Part shown: piece after piece, positions 55,436 to 64,000 of the stretch
Layout: each line of letters begins with the position of its first letter
Position numbering within the stretch: position 1 is the first letter of the stretch
DNA from: Welwitschia mirabilis
Lineage: Eukaryota > Gnetophyta > Gnetopsida > Welwitschiales
DNA length: 64,000 nucleotides
Assembly (NCBI GenBank): GCA_051453625.1
Contig: JBOZIK010000001.1
Location: 234,820,001-234,884,000, forward strand
Direction of reading: 5' to 3'
Notes under the pieces: model-generated
Told to the model about the DNA's origin: nothing
Seen by the model: only the letters and a program-made list of their open reading frames with translations
The model's database searches: none
Made by a program: the position numbers and the translations under genes

Positions 55436-58355
55436 TGTGACACCCTCTCTTCTCTTACCTTAATTAAGCACCATTTTTTTTTTCTTTTCTCTTTCTTCCT
55501 TCTCTAATATTATTATCTAACAGACACAGTGAAACCTAGGATCAAATTTTACTTATTCCTTTATTATCATTTCTATATTCTAAGACAAATAAATCATATT
55601 AATATTATATATTCACCTATAATTAACTTCCAGATTATTTTGGTTTACAAACAGTAGNNNNNNNNNNNNNNNNNNNNNNNNNNNNNNNNNNNNNNNNNNN
55701 NNNNNNNNNNNNNNNNNNNNNNNNNNNNNNNNNNNNNNNNNNNNNNNNNNNNNNNNNCAAGATTACAATAATGAAAATCTACATAAAGGAAATATTCTTT
55801 TCTTTTCTACTTAAACAAAGGAAATGTTATTTCTTTTTTCATTTTAATAATAATAAATATATTTCAAATGTATTAGATCATATCTTAATAATGCATTTAA
55901 AGAAACTAAATCACTATAGCTATGCGAATCCTAGAAACATTCTTCCATGCTCATATGACAATCTTCATGGGTTGGTGTAAAGAAGGTAAAGAAAATAAAG
56001 TATAGCTTAAACATATTTGTTAAGATATAAACCTTTATCTAAGATTTATATGGCTATATTAGAAGTCAATAAAAAAAGTTATAAGCTAACAACTATTTAT
56101 GTTACTTAAACTACTAAGGTAAGAACTGTTACAAGCATATACATTCAAAGTAAGATAAAGAAAAAAGGTAAAAGAGGTATTTATACAAGTAAAATACTAT
56201 TTATAGGTAATTTAACTTAAAGTTACTGATAGAAATATATATAATATACTCGAATTCCCTATAAAACTCTATGTAATAATTTTTCTATAATTTAAAACAT
56301 TAATTATAACATTTTTGATCTCTAAGGAGAATCATAGTAAAAAATTAATAACTAATTAATTATGAAAAAAAAAATAAATTATAGTAATTTTTCAAAAGCT
56401 AGACACATAATAGGATCCTAATAATCTAACTAAAACTATCTTGCAATTCTGAAAATATTATTGCTAAAGTTATCATTTAAGGTTAAAGACTATCAAATTT
56501 TCTAAAATTATAGTCGTATCACACTATACTAAAATGATTATAACTTTCAAAATACTTTGAGTTTTTAAATGATTCAATATATTTTGAAAATCTTATTTAA
56601 TTTATTATAACTTAGGATGCTCAATATTGTAGATATCTTAACAAACAGTTACAAAAACATAAATTTCTTATTTACTTTTTTTACATGTATTTTCTAATGT
56701 ATTTTAACAAGTAAATTTTTTAAGAATAGTTACCCATTAGAAAAATTATGGTTTTTACACTTTCATATTCATAATACAATACGAGACTCACAAATAAAAT
56801 TCACTCATTTATACCTACTAATAATAAGCTATTATGTTTTTACTGTATGCCTCTATTCTGGAAATTTAATTTTTACCATAATAAAATATGACAAAGTGTC
56901 TACAACTAGTTAAGCAACATCTTAGATTAATAAAATAATTGGCATACTAACTAATTATTTACAGAATATTTAACTAAGCTACTAATTTGAATTATTATAA
57001 AAATAAAAATCAAATCAATTCAAAAAGAACTATTTACAATGAACCTTAGGATTTCTATAAAAGAGTACTAATCTAAAAAGATTTTTGAGAATCAGACTTT
57101 GCCCCTAAGAAGATGGACTTAATGCATAATAAATAAAAATATAATATTAAAATAGATATGGGTATTTAATTTTTTTAATATTTTTATATAGTGAATCCTA
57201 GGTTACTTGGCCATAATCATCCATCATTAACCTCCATGATCAAGCATAAGAGGCCCCTTATATCTTCCTAATCTCTTAGTCAGAGCCAATGGAAGGGAAT
57301 AATATTTTATAACATGATTAATAAAAATCATAAATAATTCCCTGATGCAATATCACATCAAAATATTAGAATCTTTAAAAAAAAAACCATATGGATAATA
57401 AAGTAAAGAGCTGATTTGAAAATATTAGTAAGTCCTTGATAGTTGAAGAGTTCCTTATCTCTAAGCTTCTAAGCTCTAATCTTCATAAGTAAGAGAATGA
57501 AAGAAAGAGAGAGGAAAGAAGGAAACACACTTGTATGAAAAAAAAATGAGAAGTATCTCATTTTACAAGAGAGGAAATAATCTCTATATATAGATAAACA
57601 AAGGCACATAACTCAGGATCATAACATCACATGATTTAGCATTGATAAGTGGGATGAGTAATAAGTGAGGTTGGAGTTTAAAAAGAGATCATATTTATGA
57701 CTCATGCACCTAAATAGGGTGAGTAATCTTCTTTATTTAATTAGTAATGTTAATTACATGCATCATTTCCTCATGCTAGCTCCTTTTTAATCCTTTAAAG
57801 GCTCATAAATAAGTTTAATTCATCCAAAATATGCATCAAAAGAATAAATGCACAAATCTCAAAATTGTCATATGGCACAATGAGATAAAACCTTCAATTC
57901 CAATGAATAAAACAATGAGTATACAATGAATCAAATTCCCTTACACATCTTAAGAACATAAAGTTTATGTTAGAGTAAATCTACTCATTTATCATTTTTG
58001 GTTCTAGGTAAGAGTGCATGTACTTGTTCAAATATTCATTTATTTCAAAATGCATAAAAATCTACCAATCACATAACACAAGCAAGAAAATGTTTGTTCG
58101 TAATATAGTACACCAATCATATTTACTAAGAATTTAAATGAGTGAATAAAATACAAAATATGTTATTATGTCCTCTTGAAATTTTTAATTTATTAATTTT
58201 ATCATGTGATTTTAATTCCTCACATAATGGGATTATCTAATTTTAAATGTTTAGATAGTTTTAGGTCTTTAAATAAGGATAATTAATTATTTAACTTAAA
58301 GATTAATATACTTAATATTTAATTAAATAAGGTTTACAAAATATGAAATATGATA
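55436..58355 (-). repeat. Tekay-like long LTR shared by copies B and C
   Basis: Begins TGTGACACCCTCTC beside the copy B primer site and ends TGATA at 58355, followed by TCCTTCCCTA (complement of a polypurine tract) and copy C pol. It is thus the 5' LTR of B and the 3' LTR of C. About 2.9 kb as assembled, but the 100-N gap 55658-55757 replaces about 700 bp present at 60720-61445, so the true length is about 3.5 kb. Confidence 0.85.
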
Positions 58356-59560
58356 TCCTTCCCTACTTAGACTGATTTACTCCTAGAGATCAAAATACAT
58401 AAAGAGCTTAAGAACACCTAACTACATATTATGAGATTCAAAAAGATTTGAGTATTAATTTTTAGTGTTTCCTCTAGCTTTAAAGTAGATTCATCAGAAA
58501 TTTGATTACTCCACTTTATGTTCACTTAATTAATCTTCAAATTTTCTAAATTCATATTTCATTAGTCTAGCACTACTTTTGCCTTCTCTATAATTGAACA
58601 ATCTAGTTTAACTTGAATATGAGATCAATTTAACACATGAGAAGGATCTACAATATACTTTCTTAAAATACTTATATGAGAAACATTATGCATGTACAAT
58701 ATGCAATAGATCCAAATCTTTCTGATATTTTAAATTATTCAATGAGTTTAGGAGCTAACTTTAATCTCTTAACTTATCTTATTAATGATTTCATTGGTGA
58801 TGCTTTAAAAAATACATGATCACCTATTTTGAATGCAAGATTTCTTATTTAATACTTTGCATACATCTGTTGTCTATTTTCTACTTCTTTAAGTCTATTC
58901 TAAATTATAATAATTTTACTTTTTATTTCTTATAATATTTTTAGTTCTATCATCAATCTTTCTTTAGGTTTTATCCATGAAGTAGGTTCTCTACTCTTTC
59001 TACCATATAGAGCTTCAAATGGAGCCATTTGAATTAAAATTTGATAATTATTACCATATGCAAATTATAACAATAATAGGTACTCTTCCTAACTCTCAGA
59101 ATTATCTAGAATACATGCTTTGAGAAGATCTTCTAAAAATTTGATTAACTATTTTTGCCTAACCATCTATTTAAGGATGAAATGCAATACTCATATTTAA
59201 CTTGGTTTCTAAACCCATTTGTAAATCTTGCCAAAACTTAGAATTAAAGTTTGAATCTTTATTAGAGATAATTACTAAAGGTATACCATGTAGTCAAATA
59301 ATGTTTTTGAATATATACTTTAACTATATCCTGCGCATTATAAGTAGATTTTACTAGAATGAAATGTGCTAACTTAGTTGTTGTATCAATTATTACCATA
59401 ATAGAGTTATTATCTCTTTGATTTTTTGGAAGTTTTACAATAAATTCCATGCAAATCACATCCAATTTATATTCTAAAATATGATGAAGATAAATTAATC
59501 CTCCTAGATTTATATGTTCTGCTTTAACTTGTTAATAACTATGGTAAGTTGACACAAATT
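58356..59560 (-). pseudogene. Tekay-like integrase, copy C
   Basis: The minus-strand stretch 59262-59465 is open for 67 codons: MDVICMEFIVKLPKNQRDNN, SIMVIIDTTTKLAHFILVKS, TYNAQDIVKVYIQKH. The family has ISMDFVVGLPRTxxGxDxIWVIVDRLTKSAHF. The first catalytic Asp is Glu (59445-59447). To the left, APFEALYGRK- and GLK-like words, GDHVFLK-like words and the tail follow as in copy B, with stops. It spans the site where the copia element sits in copy B and lacks that insertion, so it serves as the empty site. Confidence 0.8.
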
Positions 59561-60507
59561 CTACTATACCCTTTTTCATCCTTGGCTACAAAAATTTTTA
59601 TCTCATGTTTTGATACATTCTAGTCCCTCTAGGATGATATGATATAGGTTGATTATAAAAGTTAAACATTAGATTATGTCTAATTCCATCTACATTAGAA
59701 ACTGAAAAGCTTCCCTTGAATATAATAATACCATCTAAATCAATACTAAAATTCTCTAAATCTATTGATTTTTCTAACTGGTCCTTTAATTTTTTACTAT
59801 TCTCAACCTTTTTTATCCCTCTAACATAATGGTAGGAATTTTTCTTTGAATTTTTATGATTACTTTAAGATAACCTCATCCACTAAGAGCATCTGCGACC
59901 TTATTTCCCTTTCCATTATGGCATAAAATCTTTAAATCAAAATCATGTAAAAATTTCATCCATCTTCTTTGCCTAAGATTTAAGTTTGATTAAGTAAAAA
60001 TGTATTTGAAACTCTTATGATTTATCTAAACTTAAAATTTTACATCATAAACATAATTATTCCACAATTTTAAAGCAAAAATTACTACAACTAATTCAAG
60101 ATCATGAACAAGATAATTTTTCTCATGAGTTTTAAGTTGTCTTAATCCATAAGCTATTACTTTTTTATCTTGTTCAAGCACTACTTCAAGACCTTTTCTA
60201 GATGGATTGGTAAAAATTAAAAAGGGTTTTAAATCATCTGGTATTACTAAGAATTAAGCTTTAGTTAAGCACTCTTTAAGATAATCAAAAAATTACTAAC
60301 ATTTTTCTATTTTTTGAAAATCTTTATTTTTATTTAAAAGGCTTGTTAATGAAGAAGATCTTTAGAGAAGTTAAAGATGAATCAATAATAGTACTCATCA
60401 CGACCAAGAAAGATTTTAATCTTAGTAATATCTATTATAAGTATTAGCCATTTCATGATTGCTTTAACTTTATCTTGATCCTCTGATATACCTCCCTTGG
60501 ATATTAC
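59561..60507 (-). pseudogene. Tekay-like integrase zinc-binding domain, RNase H and RT edge, copy C
   Basis: Minus-strand sequence aligns with 6443-7370 of copy A and 50730-52150 of copy B. It holds the zinc-binding part of integrase, the RNase H words HKSLKYIF-like and LKTHExN-like, then the connection and VISKGGI at the RT end. It is uninterrupted where copy B has the 581-N gap. At 60507 it joins the LTR. Stops are present. Confidence 0.75.
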
Positions 60508-63500
60508 TGTGACACCCTTTCTTCTCTTACCCTAATTAAGCACTATATTTTTTCCCCTTTTCTCTTTCTTCCTTCTTTAAAATTATTACCTAATAGACAT
60601 AGTAGAACCTAGGATCAAATTTGCCTTTTTTTATTAGAATTTCTATATTCTAAGAAAAATAAATTATATTAATATTATATATTTACCTATAATTAATTTT
60701 TATATTATCTTAGTTTATAAATAATAGTAATGCCATAAGTTTGTGTCCTTTATTTATTATTAGTTTTTTATCATATAAAAGATATATCATGAATAGTTAG
60801 AGAGATGTAAACTTATTATAAATATACATGGATAAGTTTAAGAATAATGCCTAACTAATATAATATAATGTTATACTTCCAATTAATGGCATTTCAATTT
60901 GATATCTGGCCACCCTTTCAATGTGAGTTGGTTCTACTTTAGGTTCTAAAATATATAAACATGATTAAGCTTAACTTTATAGACTTTCATTTCACCTTGA
61001 TATACCTCCAATATAGGTGAGAGGTAGTACATAAGGGGGATACATACTTACAAATGATCCTTGCTTCCTTAAAGCATCTTCAGATGATATAGCATCATTC
61101 ATTGATGTCAATGGCTAGAGATATTAACTCTGAGTTAGTTCATACATGGGTAGGATATGAGAGTGGTGATCAAATCCACTTCTAGAAGATTATTATGAAA
61201 AAATGCAATGCAACCCATCTTGGTAATGAAATCCAAGTGGGGGAATAAACATTATTAGAATTATCTTGATTTAGTCCTATTTGATAAATACACCACATAA
61301 ATGCATGTATATAATTCTAACTAATGTGGATATTTAATGGATTATTTACCTATTTATAATAATTCTATTCATCATTAGATTCATTTTACAGAAATAACCA
61401 TAAAACAAACATGCATATAAAGACATCTCTATATTCAAGATTATAATCATAAAAATCTAGATAAAGGAAATACTCTTTTATTTTCTATCTTAATAAAGGA
61501 AATACACTTTTCTTTTTTTTCAAAAATATAAAAAATTTAAAATGTACGAAATCACATCTTAATAATGCACTTAAAGAAACTAAAACATACCTCAAGCTAT
61601 GCCAATCCTAGAAACATTCTTCTATGCCATATGACAATTTCTATGGATTGGTGCAAAGAAGGTAAATAAAAGAAAGTATAACTCAAGCCTTATTGTTAAC
61701 ATATAAATATTTATTCAAGATTCATGTGGCTTTATTATAAGTCAATAAATAAAAGTAATAAGTTAAATACTATTAATGTTACTTAAACTACTAAGGTGAA
61801 ACTCTTACAAGCATACACATTCAAAGTAATAAAAATTAAAAAAGGTAAAAGAGGTATTTCTATAAATAAAATAGTATATATAGGTAATTTAACTTAACGT
61901 TACTAATGGAAATATATCTTATGTACTCAAATTCCCTATAAAATTTTATGTAATAGTTTTTCTATACTTTAAAACATTAATTATACCATTTTTTTCCTCT
62001 AAGGAGACATTGTAATTAAAAATTAATAATTAATTAATTATGATGAAAAATAAATTATAGTATTTTTTCATAAACTAGACACATAATAGGATCCAAAAAA
62101 TCTAACTTAAGCTATCTTAGAATTGTTAAAATATTATTTTTAAGATTATCATTTAAAGTTAAAGACTATCAAAGTTTTTAGAATTATAGTCCTACCACAT
62201 TATACTAAAATGACCATAACTTTTAAAGTACTTTTAATTTTTAAAAAATTCAATATGTTTTAGAAATATCATTTAATTTTATACAACTTATAATACTCAA
62301 GTTTATAAAAATCTTAACTAATAGTAACAAAAACATAAATTACTTATTTACTATTTTTTACATTTATTTTCTAACATATTTTAGAAAGATAATTTTTTTA
62401 AAAAAATAAATACTCATAATAATCTTTAGAAAGATAATTACTTATTTACTTATAGTAACAAAAACATAAATTTCTTATTTACTATTTTTTACATTTATTT
62501 TCTAACATATTTTATGAAGATAATTTTTTTAAAAAATAAATACTCAAAAAAATTATTATTTTTACACTTCCATGTTTTATAGCATAATCCTAGACTTCAA
62601 AAAACATTCACTAATTTATACCTACTAATTACTAAGGTATGGTATTTTTATCTTCTATCTCTAATCTGGAAATTTAATTTTTTCCATAACAAAAATATGA
62701 TCAAGTTTCTACAACTAGTTTAATAATAACTTAGATCAGTAAAATAATGGATATACTAACTAATTACTTATCAAATATCTTAACTAATTTACTAATTCAA
62801 AGCATTGTAAAAAGAAAAATTAAATCAGTTCGAAGATAATCATTTACTATGAGTCTTAAGATTTCCATAAAAGAGTACTAGCCTAAAGATATTTCTGAGG
62901 TTCAGACTTTGCCAGTAATAAGATGGATCTAATGCATAATAGATAAAATATAATATTAAAATAAATGTAGGTGCCTAAATGTCTTTTTCCTTTAAAAAAA
63001 TACTTTTTTAGTAAACCCCCTAGTCACTTGGTCATAATCATCCATTAGTAACATTAACCACAAGAACAAAATAACCATATCTTCCTATCATCTTGGTGAG
63101 AGCTAATGGAAGGCAATAATATTTTATAATATAATTACATAAAAACAAAAAATAATTTCCTAATGTAATATCACATCATTCCACTAGAATCTTAAAAAAC
63201 TATTATATGAACAAACAAGAGTAAAAGCATACTTGAGAAGATTAGTAATTCTTTGACAATTAAAGATTGATGAAGATCTAACCTTTTAAGAGTTCCTTAG
63301 CTCTAAGATTCCAAGATAAGTAAGATAATTAAAGAAAGAGAGAGAAAATAAGAAAATGCACTTATATAGGAAAAAAATGAAAAGTATCTCCTTTTGCAAG
63401 AGAGAAAAGTATCTCTATATATAGATAAACAAAGACATAGCTCAAGATTATAAGATCACATAATTTTAGCATTGATAAGTGGGATGAGTAATGTCACATT

Positions 63501-64000
63501 AGAGTACCCAAAAAAACTTTATTTATGACTGATGCACCTAAATAGAGTAAGTAATCTTCTTGCGAATTAGCAAAGTTAATTACATACATAATTTCATTAT
63601 GTTAGCTTCTCTTTAATCCTTCATAGGCTCATAAGTAAGTTTAATTTGTCTAAGAAATGCATCAAAAGAATAAATTCTTAAATCTCAAAATTGTCATGTG
63701 ATATAATGAGATAAATCTTCAATTCCAATGAATAAAACAATAAGTATGCTACGAACCAATTGCCCTTACACATCTCAAAAACATAAAATTCATGGTATAG
63801 TAAATCTATTCATAATCATTCTTGGCTTTAGGTAAGAGTACGTGTACTTGCTTACATGCTCATTTAATTTCAAAGTGTATAAAATCTATCAATCACATCA
63901 CATAAAGAAGAAAATATTTATTCATTATATAGTGCACCTATCACATTTACCCAGAATTTAAATGAGTAAATAAGATGCCAAATATATTATTATGTCCTCT
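60508..64000 (-). repeat. Tekay-like long LTR, copy C (cut by window end)
   Basis: Begins TGTGACACCC and aligns with 55436-58172; by comparison about 180 bp more should lie beyond the window. It has no large gap, so it is the best reference for LTR length (about 3.6 kb) and content. It holds a 131-bp tandem duplication at 62321. Confidence 0.85.
62321..62555. repeat. 131-bp tandem duplication in Tekay LTR
   Basis: ATAGTAACAAAAACATAAAT at 62321 recurs at 62452, followed by the same ACTATTTTTTACATTTATTT and AAGATAATTTTTTTAAAAAA stretches. The other LTR copies have one copy only, so this is a recent local gain. Confidence 0.85.

Larger units (their letters stand above)
32994..58355 (-). mobile_element. 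Tekay/Del-like Ty3/gypsy retrotransposon, copy B, split by a copia insertion
   Basis: Minus-strand element with right (5') LTR 55436-58355, primer site 55421-55432, leader, gag, protease, RT, RNase H and integrase start (50591-55420), then the copia insertion, then integrase end and chromodomain-like tail (38332-39413), then a left LTR region 32994-38331. Removing the insertion and one AAAAC restores colinearity with copy C at 59350-59460. The left LTR region is not a simple LTR: it holds a nearly full LTR copy, foreign sequence and a second partial LTR copy separated by a 100-N gap. Confidence 0.85.
1..64000. other. Assembly gaps (N runs)
   Basis: Runs of N lie at 292-301, 612-711, 947-1046, 2821-2842, 4414-4423, 8644-8720, 9120-9129, 9982-10466, 13212-14135, 14568-15146, 26162-27039, 33154-33511, 36824-36923, 37378-37755, 40023-40056, 42524-42623, 45646-45745, 46357-46662, 49438-49537, 51327-51907 and 55658-55757. 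Seven are exactly 100 N, the usual placeholder for unknown size. Comparison with paralogous copies tests some sizes: 9982-10466 and 8644-8720 fit copy B well, 51327-51907 is several times too long, and 55658-55757 is several times too short. Open frames across these gaps are not genes. Confidence 0.97.
58356..64000 (-). mobile_element. Tekay-like Ty3/gypsy retrotransposon, copy C, internally deleted
   Basis: Between the LTRs at 55436-58355 and 60508-64000 only 2.15 kb of internal sequence remains: chromodomain-like tail, integrase, RNase H and the C-terminal edge of RT. At 60507 the RT sequence (VISKGGI, copy A 7370) passes straight into TGTGACACCC. Gag, protease, most of RT, the leader and the primer site are gone. 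Confidence 0.85.

Noticed and set aside
1-64000. CRISPR array, bacterial operon or riboswitch
   Set aside because: There is no regular repeat-spacer pattern, no compact gene layout and no ribosome binding sites. The window is plant-type repeat DNA, and no new defence or metabolic system could be supported.
1-64000. Host genes, tRNA or rRNA genes, organelle DNA inserts
   Set aside because: I read both strands for conserved protein motifs and for tRNA-like arms and found none outside the retrotransposon domains and their primer sites.

Overview
This window looks like heterochromatic, transposon-filled DNA from a flowering plant. It is very AT-rich, CG dinucleotides are visibly rare, and no host gene, tRNA or rRNA can be supported. 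Almost everything recognisable is a decayed LTR retrotransposon on the minus strand. The clades are Athila-like Ty3/gypsy, Tekay/Del-like Ty3/gypsy chromovirus, and Sirevirus-like Ty1/copia. All coding regions carry stops, frameshifts or lost catalytic residues. Most premature stops sit where Gln, Trp or Arg is expected, as C-to-T decay of methylated DNA would produce. The species cannot be told from the sequence.

Layout. (1) 1-6442: 5' part of an Athila-like element (integrase start, RNase H, RT, protease, gag, tRNA-Asp-type primer site, one LTR), inserted in the integrase region of (2). (2) 6443-15214: Tekay-like copy A (partial integrase to gag, tRNA-Met-type primer site, long LTR 10661-15214). 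(3) 15215-32993: an older patchwork holding two fragments of another copia element (20280-20735 and 23570-26130), a likely LTR edge near 27079, a directly repeated block (15240-15640 and 31920-32320), several tandem duplications and long stretches with nothing I can identify. (4) 32994-58355: Tekay-like copy B with a chimeric left LTR region and right LTR 55436-58355. (5) 39414-50585: a Sirevirus-like copia element inserted in copy B's integrase, with a 5-bp target duplication (AAAAC). (6) 58356-64000: truncated Tekay-like copy C, which shares the 55436-58355 LTR with copy B and has a second LTR from 60508 that runs off the window.

The history is therefore layered: older repeats, then Tekay elements rearranged by LTR recombination, then copia and Athila insertions into the Tekay bodies, then mutational decay. 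Copies A and B share the same two premature stops and the same ruined RT active site, so they probably descend from a copy that was already dead.

Assembly quality matters here. Many N gaps interrupt the window. At four places, covering five 100-N or 306-N gaps, the bases on one side of the gap are repeated on the other, which looks like unmerged contig overlap. A larger, roughly 85 percent identical duplication inside the copia element (44630-45645 against 45746-47165) also meets at a 100-N gap.
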